DNA of 64,000 nucleotides, taken from contig NZ_LZJR01000096.1 of the NCBI RefSeq assembly GCF_001667925.1, positions 186,001 to 250,000 of the forward strand. The letters are read 5' to 3'. How positions within the stretch are numbered: the first letter of the stretch is position 1; every line of letters starts with the position of its first letter. The DNA comes from Mycobacterium sp. E2479. Lineage in GTDB: Bacteria > Actinomycetota > Actinomycetes > Mycobacteriales > Mycobacteriaceae. Of the stretch, positions 35,357-46,667 are shown piece by piece. The notes beneath the pieces were generated by a model, which saw only the letters and a list, made by a program, of their open reading frames with translations, was not told where the DNA came from and ran no database searches. Position numbers and translations under genes: made by a program.

Positions 35357-36330
35357 CGTGATTGCCGCTGCCGCAACCGTTCCCGGAACTGCGCGGCCTG
35401 TCGCCGCATCTCGGGAGTGATCTCGAAGTGGCCGCCGAAGTCGTTGAGGTCCCCGGGCGCATACTGCGGATCCGGCAGCACCTGCCGCAGCCAGCTTGGC
35501 GGCCTGCGGCGCCGCCATTCCCGCGGATAGCCCACCGACACCTCCTCGAAGCGCACGTCGTCATACCAGGTGGTCCGCGGGATGTGCAGGTGGCCGTAGA
35601 CTGAGCAGACAGCGTTGTAGCGGGTGTGCCAGTCGGCGGTTTTGGTGGTTCCGCACCACAGGGAGAACTCCGGGTAGAACAGAGCGTCGCAGGGGTCGCG
35701 GACCAGCGGGAAGTGGTTCACCAGGACGGTCGGTGTCATCCAGTCCAGTTCTTCCAGGCGGGCACGGGTGATCTCGAGACGCTGGCGGCACCACGCTTCA
35801 CGGGTGGCGTACGGCTCCGGGGAGAGCAGGAACTCGTCGGTGGCCACCACGTTGCGCTCACGCGCGATGGTCAGGCCTTCGGCTTTGCTCGTGGCCCCCT
35901 CCGGCAAGAAGCTGTAGTCATAGAGCAGGAACATCGGCACGATCGTGGCCGGGCCGCCGCGCTCCGTCCAGACGGGGAACGGGTGCTCTGGCGTGACCAC
36001 ACCCATCTCGTCGCACATGTTGACCAGGTACTCGTAGCGCGCCTTGCCGAAGACCTGCACCGGGTCGCGGGTGGTGGTCCACAACTCGTGGTTGCCCGGC
36101 ACCCAGATCACCTTCGCGAAGCGCCGTCGCAGCAGGTCAAGCGCCCAACGGATCTCGTCGGTGCGCTCGGCGACATCCCCGGCGACGATCAGCCAGTCGT
36201 CCGGATGGGACGGATGCAGCGACTCGGTGATCGGCTTGTTGCCAAGGTGGCCGGTGTGCAGGTCGGACACCGCCCACAGTGTCGGTTGCCCACCGTTGGT
36301 CGGTTCCCGTCCCGATGTATGCCCAGCCAC
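35353..36330 (-). CDS. pptH: Phosphopantetheinyl hydrolase, metallophosphoesterase family
   Basis: 325 residues if started at GTG 36328-36330 (VAGHTSGREPTNGG). Calcineurin-like metal motifs: DLHTGH, IVAGDVAE, PGNHELW, NHFPLV, GHLHIPR. The M. tuberculosis counterpart Rv2795c (PptH) removes phosphopantetheine from carrier proteins, undoing PptT, and its loss lowers sensitivity to a PptT inhibitor. Here too it is directly upstream of pptT with a 4-base overlap, so opposing activities are made from one transcript. Confidence 0.9.
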   Translation of the reverse strand: MAGHTSGREPTNGGQPTLWAVSDLHTGHLGNKPITESLHPSHPDDWLIVAGDVAERTDEIRWALDLLRRRFAKVIWVPGNHELWTTTRDPVQVFGKARYEYLVNMCDEMGVVTPEHPFPVWTERGGPATIVPMFLLYDYSFLPEGATSKAEGLTIARERNVVATDEFLLSPEPYATREAWCRQRLEITRARLEELDWMTPTVLVNHFPLVRDPCDALFYPEFSLWCGTTKTADWHTRYNAVCSVYGHLHIPRTTWYDDVRFEEVSVGYPREWRRRRPPSWLRQVLPDPQYAPGDLNDFGGHFEITPEMRRQAAQFRERLRQRQSR

Positions 36331-36489
36331 GATTAACCACCCTAACGACCCCAACGGAGCAAGCCCGTGTCGTGGGCGTCATCTCGACCGGCCAGCGGGC
36401 GAGTTAGAACAAGTTCAGGTTTGCCTGTGACGTCCCGCGCGGGACTTGTACACTCCCCCGAAAGGACCGCTGGGGCGTCAGGGGGTGTC

Positions 36490-37077
36490 GTGTTCGCCAA
36501 TGTTCGTCTGATGGGCGCGCTGGGTGCGCTGCTCACAGCGGCCATCGGGGGCACGATGGGTCTATTGACCGCCCCGGCAGGGTCGGGCGTCGGCGATCGG
36601 CCCGTCGAACTGAGGTCGACCGCCCAGCCGATGGAAACGACCATGAAGAGCCCGATCGTGGCGACCACCGATCCGCGCCCCTTCGACGCGTGCGAGGACA
36701 TTCCGTTCGATGTCATCCAGCGGCTCGGGCTGGGATTCACGCCGCCCGAGCACGAAGACGGGCTGCGCTGCCACTTCGACGCAGGGAATTATCAGGTGGC
36801 CGTCGAGCCGATCATCTGGCGCACCTACGAGCAGTCATTGCCCGCCGACGCCGTCGAGACGACGATCGCGGGTCACCGCGCCGCGCAGTACTGGGTGCTC
36901 AAACCGACCTACCACAACAGCTACTGGTACTACTCGTGCATGGTCGTCTTCAGGACCAGCTACGGGGTGCTGCAGCAGGCGCTTTACTACTCGACCGTCT
37001 ATTCCAATCCCGAGGTCGATTGCATGCAGACCAATCTGCAACGCGCCAACGACCTCGCCCCGTATTACAAGTTCTGA
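36490..37077 (+). CDS. Secreted DUF3558-like protein
   Basis: 195 residues from GTG 36490 (VFANVRLMGALGALLTAAIGG), chosen because a signal peptide follows immediately; the frame stays open upstream to 36367. No lipobox Cys is present. The mature part (FDACEDIPFDVIQRLGLG, LRCHFDAGNYQVAVEP, YYSCMVVF, VDCMQTNLQRANDLAPYYKF) has Cys pairs and the layout of DUF3558, a family of mycobacterial secreted or lipoproteins such as LppV in this neighbourhood of M. tuberculosis. Function unknown. The ~160-base gap to divergent pptH must hold two promoters. Confidence 0.75.
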   Translation: MFANVRLMGALGALLTAAIGGTMGLLTAPAGSGVGDRPVELRSTAQPMETTMKSPIVATTDPRPFDACEDIPFDVIQRLGLGFTPPEHEDGLRCHFDAGNYQVAVEPIIWRTYEQSLPADAVETTIAGHRAAQYWVLKPTYHNSYWYYSCMVVFRTSYGVLQQALYYSTVYSNPEVDCMQTNLQRANDLAPYYKF

Positions 37078-37104
37078 TCCGGTCGCGTACCCCCGGCGGA
37101 GTTG

Positions 37105-37674
37105 TCACCCAACCGCGGCGCGGACCCGGGCGGCGACCGCGGCTAGCGCCACGTCGTCGTGCACCGGCGCCGCCGACGGCGCCCGCACCGGTAGCTGCAC
37201 CCAGCTCTTGCAGCCGCCGTATTCCGGAGTCCTGATGATGCGCACCGGATCGAGCAGCGGTCTCACCGACACCACCAGCACGGCCAGTTTGTGCTTGGGA
37301 CGAAAGTCGAGCCGGTCGGCTCGTACCGAGTCGGCGGTCCAGATGTGCAGATCTTCGATGGCCGAAAGGCCGTCCGGGCGCTCAACCGGCACCGCCGCAA
37401 CAACTTTCGCGGCGGCCCGGATCACCAACTCGTCGTCGGTGCTGTCGGCGGCGGCGGGTGCCAGCAGGTCCTGGTGCTCGGCGCGCACCCGCTCGGCATG
37501 GCTGTGCGCGACCGTCGGGAACAGAAGGAATTCGCGCGCGGCCAGTTCGAATCGCTTCTCGCCGATGCCGCCCTTGCGCAGCAACACTCGCTGGCGGCCA
37601 TCCAGCAGGGCATGCACCGCAGCGCTCCACTCCTTGAGCGCGGGAATTGTGGGAGATTCGGTGGCGACGTTCAT
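37105..37674 (-). CDS. DUF1802 family protein
   Basis: 189 residues. The family motif ALKEWSAAVHALLDGRQRVLLRKGGIGEKRFELAAREFLLFPTVAHS is at the N-terminus; RPLLDPVRIIRTPEYGGCKSWVQL is near the C-terminus. DUF1802 proteins have no known activity. The ATG overlaps the stop of the upstream DUF2277 gene, so the two are co-translated, and a combined role is likely. Confidence 0.85.
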   Translation of the reverse strand: MNVATESPTIPALKEWSAAVHALLDGRQRVLLRKGGIGEKRFELAAREFLLFPTVAHSHAERVRAEHQDLLAPAAADSTDDELVIRAAAKVVAAVPVERPDGLSAIEDLHIWTADSVRADRLDFRPKHKLAVLVVSVRPLLDPVRIIRTPEYGGCKSWVQLPVRAPSAAPVHDDVALAAVAARVRAAVG

Positions 37675-37940
37675 TTCGCGGCCGCCATCCGCGCTACCAC
37701 CTCGGGACGGCGCAGCGGCGGAACCGTCTTGGGCGGCTGGCGCCGCGCAGGCAGCTGCCCCAGCAACCGCGTCGTCGTCTCGGTGACCTCGGCGACCGCC
37801 ACCTCGAACGCATCGGCATTAGCGGCCGAGGGGTGGGTGATGCCGCTGACCTTGCGCACGTATTGTCGGGCCGCCGCCGCGATTTCCTCGGCGGTGGCCG
37901 CTGGCTGCAGACCGCGCAGTTCGGTGATATTCCGGCACAT
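37671..37940 (-). CDS. DUF2277 family small protein
   Basis: 89 residues from MCRNITELRGLQPAATAEEI (ATG 37938-37940), the conserved N-terminus of DUF2277; an in-frame ATG three codons upstream is less likely. YVRKVSGITHPSAANADAFEVAVAEVTE follows. Short cytosolic protein of unknown function, overlapping the DUF1802 gene by 4 bases. Confidence 0.85.
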   Translation of the reverse strand: MCRNITELRGLQPAATAEEIAAAARQYVRKVSGITHPSAANADAFEVAVAEVTETTTRLLGQLPARRQPPKTVPPLRRPEVVARMAAAK

Positions 37941-38041
37941 CTTTTCCACGATAAGCGCTGCTCGGCGCCACCGCTTCCCGACGGTTCCGCCGGCGGCGAG
38001 GCGGCGCCCGGTTGATCCGGGCGCCTGGCTACGGTGATGTG

Positions 38042-38791
38042 ATGACCGACGAGATCCTGCTGATCGACACCGACGAACGAGTGCGCACCCTGACCCTCAA
38101 TCGGCCCCAGTCGCGCAACGCCCTGTCTTCGGCATTGCGGGACCGCTTCTTCGGCGCATTGGCCGACGCCGAAACCGACGAGGAGGTCGACGTCGTCATC
38201 GTCACCGGCGCCGACCCGGTGTTCTGCGCGGGACTGGATCTCAAAGAACTGGGCGGCTCCTCGGCGCTTCCTGACATCTCGCCGCGGTGGCCGGCGCTGA
38301 CCAAGCCGGTGATCGGTGCGATCAACGGCGCCGCGGTGACCGGCGGGTTGGAGTTGGCGTTGTACTGCGACATCCTGATCGCCTCGGAGAACGCCCGCTT
38401 CGCTGACACGCACGCACGGGTGGGCCTGCTGCCCACCTGGGGTTTGAGCGTGCGGTTGCCGCAGAAGGTGGGAGTCGGGCTGGCCCGGCGGATGAGCATG
38501 ACCGGTGACTATCTGTCGGCCGGTGACGCGCTGCGTGCCGGGCTGGTGACCGAGGTGGTGCCCCACGACCAGCTGCTGCCCACCGCGCGGGCGGTGGCGG
38601 CGTCGATCGTCGGAAACAACCAGGATGCGGTGCGGGCGTTGCTGGCGTCCTATCACCGCATCGACGACGCGCAGATCAGCGCGGGGCTGTGGCAAGAGGC
38701 CACGGCGGCCCGGCAGTTCCGGACCAGCGGGGACGATATCGCCGCCAACCGGGAGGCCGTGCTGCAACGCGGGCGCTCGCAGGTGCGTTGA
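38042..38791 (+). CDS. echA16: Enoyl-CoA hydratase/isomerase family protein
   Basis: 249 residues from MTDEILLIDTDERVRTLTLNRPQSRNAL, the same length and start as M. tuberculosis EchA16 (Rv2831). Crotonase oxyanion loops DPVFCAGLDLKEL and INGAAVTGGLELALYCD are present. Where classical hydratases have the PE catalytic Glu before the G-L-x-P loop, this protein reads ADTHARVGLLPTWG, so simple hydratase activity is doubtful. It may act as an isomerase, hydrolase or other crotonase. It is followed 58 bases later by a secreted protein gene. Confidence 0.9.
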   Translation: MTDEILLIDTDERVRTLTLNRPQSRNALSSALRDRFFGALADAETDEEVDVVIVTGADPVFCAGLDLKELGGSSALPDISPRWPALTKPVIGAINGAAVTGGLELALYCDILIASENARFADTHARVGLLPTWGLSVRLPQKVGVGLARRMSMTGDYLSAGDALRAGLVTEVVPHDQLLPTARAVAASIVGNNQDAVRALLASYHRIDDAQISAGLWQEATAARQFRTSGDDIAANREAVLQRGRSQVR

Positions 38792-38849
38792 CGTCGCGAT
38801 CTGCGCCAGTCCGCCCCCGCCGATCGGGCCCACCCCATACGATCAGCTG

Positions 38850-39431
38850 ATGAATACGGTCGTCGGAATCGCCGCGCGGATGCTGTGCGGCCTGACGCTG
38901 GCGGCCGCGTCGGCGATCGCGGTGTTCGCGCCGCACGCGGGCGCGCTGCCGCCACCGGGATTTCCCAACCTCGACACCTTCACCGCCGTACCGGCCGACG
39001 GCTACCTGGTCGCCGGCGCGCCGGGGAGCCCGCCACGGGTCAGTTTCTCGGCGGGCCCGGCCCTGGTCTGTGACTTCTACGGCGGACCGCCGCCCGTACC
39101 CCAGCCGTCGCAGGACATCAAGTGCAAGGGCGACATGGTGGGGATGGACGACGTACCCGTCCCCGGCGGCCGTCCACGACCCGGCGATTGTCTCGTGGGT
39201 TCGGTGGACTTCAAGGGCCCCGGATACCAGTTGAGCCGCATGTCCTACGGCGGATGTGACGGCAACCCGGCCCAGTTACCGGCCGGGGGCAAGGCGCTGG
39301 CGGTGGGCCAGAAGTTGACCTACCTCAACGTCACCTGTGCGGTGGGAGCCGACGACCTCGTCGCCTGCCTGGACACCACCAGCGGCGACCACGGATTCGT
39401 CGTCCAGCGCTCGGGAAGCTGGGCGTTTTAA
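38850..39431 (+). CDS. Secreted protein of unknown function
   Basis: 193 residues from ATG 38850. A signal peptide (MNTVVGIAARMLCGLTLAAASAIAVFAPHAGA, cleavage before LPPPGF) is followed by a Pro/Gly-rich mature protein with six Cys (VCDFYGG, DIKCKGD, DCLVGS, GGCDGN, NVTCAV, VACLDTTSGDHGF). The even Cys count suggests disulfides. Similar small exported proteins are common in mycobacteria but I cannot name a function. It ends 4 bases before a triple 56-bp repeat. Confidence 0.75.
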   Translation: MNTVVGIAARMLCGLTLAAASAIAVFAPHAGALPPPGFPNLDTFTAVPADGYLVAGAPGSPPRVSFSAGPALVCDFYGGPPPVPQPSQDIKCKGDMVGMDDVPVPGGRPRPGDCLVGSVDFKGPGYQLSRMSYGGCDGNPAQLPAGGKALAVGQKLTYLNVTCAVGADDLVACLDTTSGDHGFVVQRSGSWAF

Positions 39432-39435
39432 TTAG

Positions 39436-39603
39436 ATGGTGGTGACCCGCTGCGCCCGGCTTCGCCGCGCTTGCGATCACCACGAACTCACATGGTGGTG
39501 ACCCGCTGCGCCCGGCTTCGCCGCGCTTGCGATCACCACGAACTCACATGGTGGTGACCCGCTTCGCCCGGCTTCGCCGCGCTTGCGATCACCACGAACC
39601 AGA
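39436..39603. repeat. Three tandem copies of the dispersed 56-bp dyad repeat
   Basis: Copies start at 39436, 39492 and 39548, each beginning atggtggtgacccgct and ending gatcaccacgaac. The arms GTGGTGA (39439-39445) and TCACCAC (39477-39483) can pair around a core gcccggcttcgccgcgc. Related copies in the reverse orientation lie at 47105-47222 and 51879-51937. This array fills the space between the secreted protein gene and the convergent nrnA stop. Confidence 0.9.
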
Positions 39604-39608
39604 TGCTG

Positions 39609-41081
<1,473 letters not shown>

Positions 41082-41082
<1 letters not shown>

Positions 41083-43817
41083 CAGGTGCGCTCCTTCTGG
41101 ACCAACTCGTAGGACTCGATGATGTCGCCTTCCTTGAGGTCGGAGTACCCCAGCGTCATACCGCACTCGAAGCCCTCGCGGACCTCGGTCACGTCGTCCT
41201 TCTCCCGTCGCAGCGAGGTGATCGTGAGGTTGTCGGTGACCACGATGTTGTCCCGCAGCAACCGCGCCTTGGCGTTGCGGCGCACGATGCCGCTGCTGAT
41301 CATGCAACCGGCGATGATGCCGACCTTGGAGGACCGGAAGATCGCCCGAATCTCGGCGCGACCCAGCTGGTTCTCCTCGTAGATCGGCTTGAGCATGCCG
41401 CGCAGGGCCTTCTCGATCTCGTCGATCGCCTGGTAGATCACCGAGTAGTAGCGGATCTCCACACCCTCGCGGTTAGCGAGCTCGGTGGCCTTGCCTTCGG
41501 CACGTACGTTGAAGCCGATGATCACCGCGTCCGAGGCCGACGCCAGGTTGACGTTGGTCTCGGTGATGCCGCCGACGCCGCGGTCGATGACGCGCAGCGC
41601 CACCTCGTCGTCGACCTGGATGCCCATCAGGGCCTCTTCCAGCGCCTCGACCGTACCGGCGTTGTCGCCCTTGAGGATCAGGTTCAGCTGGCTGGTTTCC
41701 TTCAGCGCCGAGTCCAGGTCCTCCAGGCTGATCCGCTTGCGGGAACGCGCGGCGAGCGCGTTGCGCTTGCGGGCGCTGCGCTTGTCGGCGATCTGGCGGG
41801 CGATGCGATCCTCGTCGACGACGAGCAGGTTGTCACCCGCCCCGGGCACCGACGTGAAACCGATGACCTGCACCGGCCGCGACGGCAGCGCCTCTTCGAC
41901 GTCCTCGCCATGCTCGTCGACCATGCGACGAACCCGGCCGTACGCGTCGCCGGCGACCACCGAGTCGCCGACCCGCAGCGTGCCGCGCTGCACCAGCACC
42001 GTGGCGACCGGACCGCGACCGCGGTCCAGGTGCGCCTCGATCGCCACACCCTGGGCCTCCATGTCGGGGTTGGCCCGCAGGTCCAGGGCCGCGTCGGCGG
42101 TCAGCAGCACCGCCTCGAGCAGCTGCTCGATGTTGGTGCCCTGCTTGGCGGAGATATCGACGAACATCGTGTCGCCACCGAAATCCTCTGCCACCAAACC
42201 ATATTCGGTGAGCTGCCCGCGGATCTTGGCCGGGTCGGCACCCTCAACGTCAATCTTGTTGACCGCCACTACAATCGGCACGTCGGCCGCCTGGGCGTGG
42301 TTGATGGCCTCCACCGTCTGCGGCATGACGCCGTCGTCGGCGGCGACCACCAGGATGGCGATGTCGGTGGCCTTCGCACCGCGGGCACGCATGGCGGTGA
42401 ACGCCTCGTGACCTGGGGTGTCGATGAAGGTGATCGGCCGTTCGACCCCGTCGTGTTCGACGGCCACCTGGTAGGCACCGATGTGCTGGGTGATGCCACC
42501 CGCCTCGGCTTCCCGCACGCTGGCGTTCCGGATGGTGTCCAGCAGTCGGGTTTTACCGTGGTCGACGTGACCCATCACGGTCACCACCGGCGGCCGGGTC
42601 TGCAGGTCTTCCTCGCCGCCCTCGTCCTCGCCGTAGCTCAGATCGAAGGACTCCAGCAGCTCGCGGTCTTCGTCCTCGGGGCTGACGACCTGGACGACGT
42701 AGTTCATCTCGCTGCCCAGCAGCTCGAGCGTCTCGTCGCCAACCGATTGCGTGGCGGTGACCATCTCGCCGAGGTTGAACAGCGCCTGCACCAGCGAAGC
42801 CGGGTTGGCGTTTATCTTGTCGGCGAAGTCGCTCAGCGACGCGCCGCGAGCCAGGCGGATGGTCTCGCCATTGCCGTGTGGCAACCGCACTCCGCCCACC
42901 ACCGGCGCCTGCATGTTCTCGTATTCGGCGCGTTTCGCCCGCTTCGACTTGCGGCCCCGTCGCGGCGCACCGCCGGGACGGCCGAAAGCGCCGGCGGCAC
43001 CGCCGCGCTGGCCGGGACGGCCACCGCCGCCACCACCGGGACGGCCACGGAAACCGCCGCCGCCTCCGGGCGGGGCACCGACTCCACCGCCACCGCCGCC
43101 GCGGTAGTTGCCGCCTCCTCCGTCACGACCGCCGGGACCACCGGGACGGCCACCGCCGGGACGCGGCGCGCCGGGCCGAGCCGGGCGGCCCGGCCCACCG
43201 GCACCGGCGGGTCGAGGCGGCATGTTGCCCGGGGAAGCGCCGCCCGGCCGCGGCGCGCCGGGGCGGGGTGCTCCCGGACGGGGCGCCTGCGGACGCGGGA
43301 TGGACCGGTCGACGGGCTGCGCCGACGAGAACGGGTTATTGCCGACGCGCGGGGCGCGGGGCTTGGGCATCGGGCCCGGGCGCGGGCCCGGCGTCATACC
43401 GGGGCGCGGCGCTTGCCCGGGCGCGGGCGGTTTCGGCTGCCCCGGAGACGGCGCGGACGGATGTGTGGGAGCGGGGCCCGGGCGGGCCGGGGCCTCGGCG
43501 GAGGCCTGGGGACCGGCGGGCTTGGCGGGCGTCGCCGTCGCTTCGCCGTTGCCACCCGCGCTGCCGATGGCGCTGTCGAGGGCCTTGTCGAGCGATTTGT
43601 CGGGGGCCTTGGCGGCCTTGGCCGCGGCTTTCGCGGGGGCCTTCTCGGCGGCCTTGCCGCCGCCGAAGGACTCGCGCAGCCGACGAGCCACCGGGGCTTC
43701 TACCGTCGACGATGCGGATTTGACGAATTCGCCCTGATCATTCAGCCGGGCGAGAACTTCCTTGCTGGTGACACCGAGTTCCTTAGCCAACTCGTGTACG
43801 CGGGCCTTACCTGCCAC
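41082..43817 (-). CDS. infB: Translation initiation factor IF-2
   Basis: 911 residues. An N-terminal IF2-N helix ([22 protein letters not shown]) is followed by a very Pro/Gly/Ala/Arg-rich low-complexity stretch (~residues 60-300, with [13 protein letters not shown]-type runs) and a second IF2-N domain. The GTPase domain has G1 [23 protein letters not shown] and NKID, then domains II-IV ending [17 protein letters not shown]. It brings fMet-tRNA to the 30S subunit. It is downstream of nusA and ylxR, the usual arrangement. Confidence 0.98.
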
Positions 43818-43902
43818 TACATCTCCTGTCTATGAGGCGACAGTTGTGGGGCCGCGCCTCGGGGATTAGCTGTAACGCATAGGAATGCGAGTCATCGGGA
43901 CT

Positions 43903-44262
43903 TCACGGTGTGCTCATGTTCTTTGCTACCTGTTCTGTTGCCGGGCGGCCGGACGCACAGAGAAACTCTATGTGCTCGACCACCGCGGATGTATCCGGTG
44001 AACCGGTGATGCGCAGCGCTTTTGTGAAAGCCCGCCGCCGGATTGCCTGTTGTGCGCACTGCGGTCCGGGATGCAGCCACGCACCCCGCCCCGGCAGGCT
44101 GTTACCTGTGTCAACGATCACGGCGAAGCCACCGTTCCCGTTCGGCACAGCCACCACTCGAAGCAGCTCGACGGCCAGCTCTCGCTTCCGGCACCCGACA
44201 CACGTCCGTACGGGTCCACCCGCATGACGGTGCGCCAAGGTCGAAGGCTCACGCTGGATCAC
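43903..44262 (-). CDS. YlxR/DUF448 family RNA-binding protein
   Basis: 119 residues from a GTG start (VIQREPSTLAHRHAGG); later starts are possible since homologues begin near VRTCVGCR. The family signature RTCVGCRKRE and GRGAWLHPGPQCAQQAIRRRAF are present. These small basic proteins sit between nusA and infB in most Gram-positive bacteria and bind RNA or the degradosome/RNase P in some species. Counterpart of M. tuberculosis Rv2840c. Confidence 0.9.
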   Translation of the reverse strand: MIQREPSTLAHRHAGGPVRTCVGCRKRELAVELLRVVAVPNGNGGFAVIVDTGNSLPGRGAWLHPGPQCAQQAIRRRAFTKALRITGSPDTSAVVEHIEFLCASGRPATEQVAKNMSTP

Positions 44263-44334
44263 GGCTCAGTCTAGCGTCACCGAATCGATGGTCAGAACCA
44301 CCCGAGGGTGGGCAGCTGCAGGCCCGCCCGGGCG

Positions 44335-45390
44335 CTAGCGGTCGTGCGCCATTCCGTGGGTGGCACCGTGTTCGGACTGGCTCTCCGAATGCCCCCCGGG
44401 ACCGCCGGGCGAGTCCCCGCGGATGTCGATGCGCCAGCCGGTGAGCCGGGCCGCCAGGCGCGCGTTCTGGCCCTCCTTGCCGATGGCCAGCGACAACTGG
44501 AAGTCGGGTACCACCACGCGAGCGGCGCGAGCCGCCTGGTCGATGATCGAGACCGACACCACCTTCGCCGGCGACAGCGCGTTGGCGACAAAGCGCGCGG
44601 GATCCTCGTCGTAGTCGATGATGTCGATTTTCTCGCCGGACAGCTCGCTCATCACGTTGCGGACCCGCTGCCCCATGGGACCGATGCAGGCGCCTTTGGC
44701 GTTCAGGCCGGGAAGGTTGGACTTCACCGCGATCTTGGAACGATGGCCGGCTTCCCGGGCCACGGCGACGATCTCCACCGATTCGTCGGCAATCTCGGGA
44801 ACTTCCAGCGAGAACAACTTTCGAACCAGGTTCGGGTGGGTCCTCGACAGGGTGATCAACGGCTCCCGAGCCCCGCGGGTCACCCCGATCACGTAGCACC
44901 GAACGCGGTTGCCGTGCTCGTAGCTTTCGCCCGGAACCTGCTCGGCCGCCGGAATCACACCCTCGGACGCCTTCGTCTCGGTGCCCATCCGGACCACGAC
45001 CAGGCCGCGCGCATTGGCCCGGCTGTCACGCTGGATGACGCCCGCGACGATCTCCCCCTCGCGGGTGGAGAACTCGCCATAGGTCCGCTCGTTTTCCGCG
45101 TCGCGGAAGCGCTGCAGCATGACCTGGCGGGCGGTGGTGGCGGCGATTCGCCCGAAACCCTCGGGGGTGTCGTCCCACTCGCTGATGACGTTGCCGTCTT
45201 CGTCGGTCTCCCGGGCGATCACCCGGACGACTCCCGTCTTGCGGTCGATTTCGATCCGCGCGTCGTTCTGGTGACCTTCGGTATGCCGGTAGGCGGTGAG
45301 CAGCGCCGACTTGATCGTCTCGAGCAGCTCGTTGACAGAGATGCCCCGATCCACCTCGATCGCGTGCAGTGCGGCCATGTCGATGTTCAT
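44335..45390 (-). CDS. nusA: Transcription termination/antitermination factor NusA
   Basis: 351 residues from [24 protein letters not shown]. Domains: N-terminal RNA polymerase-binding part (1-~105), S1 ([24 protein letters not shown]), KH1 (VGVTR-like [11 protein letters not shown]) and KH2 ([37 protein letters not shown]). No C-terminal acidic repeats, as usual in actinobacteria. A short His/Gln-rich tail ([19 protein letters not shown]) is extra. It overlaps rimP by 4 bases. Confidence 0.97.
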   Translation of the reverse strand: MNIDMAALHAIEVDRGISVNELLETIKSALLTAYRHTEGHQNDARIEIDRKTGVVRVIARETDEDGNVISEWDDTPEGFGRIAATTARQVMLQRFRDAENERTYGEFSTREGEIVAGVIQRDSRANARGLVVVRMGTETKASEGVIPAAEQVPGESYEHGNRVRCYVIGVTRGAREPLITLSRTHPNLVRKLFSLEVPEIADESVEIVAVAREAGHRSKIAVKSNLPGLNAKGACIGPMGQRVRNVMSELSGEKIDIIDYDEDPARFVANALSPAKVVSVSIIDQAARAARVVVPDFQLSLAIGKEGQNARLAARLTGWRIDIRGDSPGGPGGHSESQSEHGATHGMAHDR

Positions 45391-45920
45391 GCTCCGGTCT
45401 CCGTCCTCCGGGCCTGACCCATACTCGCCAGTTCCAGCTCCGCTTGGTTAGGAGGCGAAAACTCCACCTGGACAACAGCTTTCGCAATGTCACCGAGTGG
45501 GATCTCGCGCACCGCCCAGTCCCGCCCGGCGCGGACCACCAGCGAGATCGCCCCGTCGGTCGTTGCACCGACCCGGCCGGTCAGCTTCGATCCGTCGGAC
45601 AGGACGACGTCGACCTTGCGGCCGCGGGCCCGGCGGAAGTGCTTCGCGCTGGTCAGCGGGCGGTCTACGCCCGGCGAGGAGACCTCGAGCACGTAGTGGT
45701 CGGAGATGGTGTCCACGCCGTCGAGCAACGCCGATGCCGAGCGGGACAGCGCGGCTGCAGTGTCCAGATCGAGGCCGTCGTCGCCGTCGGCGATCACCAT
45801 GATTCGCGGGGGGCGGGTCCGGGCGTTGATGACCACGTCTTCGATCTCGAAGCCGGCGCGCGCAAACTCTGCACCGAGTAGCTCGATCACCTGCGTCTGC
45901 GACGGTAGCCCGGTGGTCAC
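45387..45920 (-). CDS. rimP: Ribosome maturation factor RimP
   Basis: 177 residues from GTG 45918-45920 ([19 protein letters not shown]), matching the M. tuberculosis Rv2842c start. RimP motifs: [65 protein letters not shown], and the SH3-like C-terminal part VQVEFSPP. Needed for 30S maturation. First gene of rimP-nusA-ylxR-infB-rbfA-nrnA. The 216-base gap to the divergent Tat-signal gene holds the operon promoter, which I could not pin down. Confidence 0.94.
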   Translation of the reverse strand: MTTGLPSQTQVIELLGAEFARAGFEIEDVVINARTRPPRIMVIADGDDGLDLDTAAALSRSASALLDGVDTISDHYVLEVSSPGVDRPLTSAKHFRRARGRKVDVVLSDGSKLTGRVGATTDGAISLVVRAGRDWAVREIPLGDIAKAVVQVEFSPPNQAELELASMGQARRTETGA

Positions 45921-46136
45921 GGCGAGCTCCTCATCTTGAGTTGTCCGGTCATCTGGCGGATGTCGGCGCCCCGTTGGCTTCGCAGATGACTTCCGGTGTC
46001 CGGCGGTTCCGACCGTTGCTGTCAGTGGCTGCCCTCTGCGCGAACCAGCTATCAACGATACGCCAGGATTCGCGGTTGACGGCGTGATCGCGTCCTGGCG
46101 TCTCGCCCGTCTTCGCCCCGATGGCAGGATGTCCTT

Positions 46137-46667
46137 GTGCCTAGCGCAGTTCCGTTCATCAGCAGGCGAGACATCCTCGCCGGTGGTGTGGCTTTGGCTG
46201 CGCTCGGGGCCGTGCCGACCGCCTGTGGCAAGCCCGCGCCCAAGCCCCCGCCAGTCGAGCAACTGCTGGGGCCGCTCGATCAGGCCCGCCACGACAGTGC
46301 GCTGGCGGGCGCCGCCGCCGCGGCCGTCGGGAACCCGCCGCAGGTCGCCGCCGCGCTGGCGGTCGTGGCCAACCAGCGCGCCGCGCATGCCCGCGCGCTG
46401 TCCGCGGAGATCGCGCGCGCGACCGGCAAGCTCGCCACGTCGTCCTCGAGCGAAACGCCCACCCCCAGCCAGGCCCAACCGGCCGGGCCGCCACCGCCCC
46501 CGCCGCCGGTGTCAGACGTGATCGACGCGTTGCGCGCCTCCGCCGACAGCGCGAGTCGATTGGTGGGCACCGAATCGGGCTACCGGGCCGGACTGCTCGC
46601 CTCGATCGTCGCATCCTGCACGGCGTCTTACACGGTTGCGCTAGTGCCCGGGGGGCCGTCGATATGA
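46137..46667 (+). CDS. Tat-exported probable lipoprotein (Rv2843-type)
   Basis: 176 residues from GTG 46137. The N-terminus [23 protein letters not shown] has a twin-arginine motif, a hydrophobic core and a Cys that could be lipidated. The mature part is Ala-rich and helical, interrupted by a Pro-rich linker ([16 protein letters not shown]). Function unknown. Its TGA overlaps the ATG of the DUF4439 gene, and the predicted helical bundle suggests a partner or split half of that ferritin-like protein. Confidence 0.75.
   Translation: MPSAVPFISRRDILAGGVALAALGAVPTACGKPAPKPPPVEQLLGPLDQARHDSALAGAAAAAVGNPPQVAAALAVVANQRAAHARALSAEIARATGKLATSSSSETPTPSQAQPAGPPPPPPPVSDVIDALRASADSASRLVGTESGYRAGLLASIVASCTASYTVALVPGGPSI

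Noticed and set aside
39436-39603. Regular ~56-base repeats that could suggest a CRISPR array
   Set aside because: Copies are directly abutting with no unique spacers, no cas genes are near, and the same unit occurs singly elsewhere.
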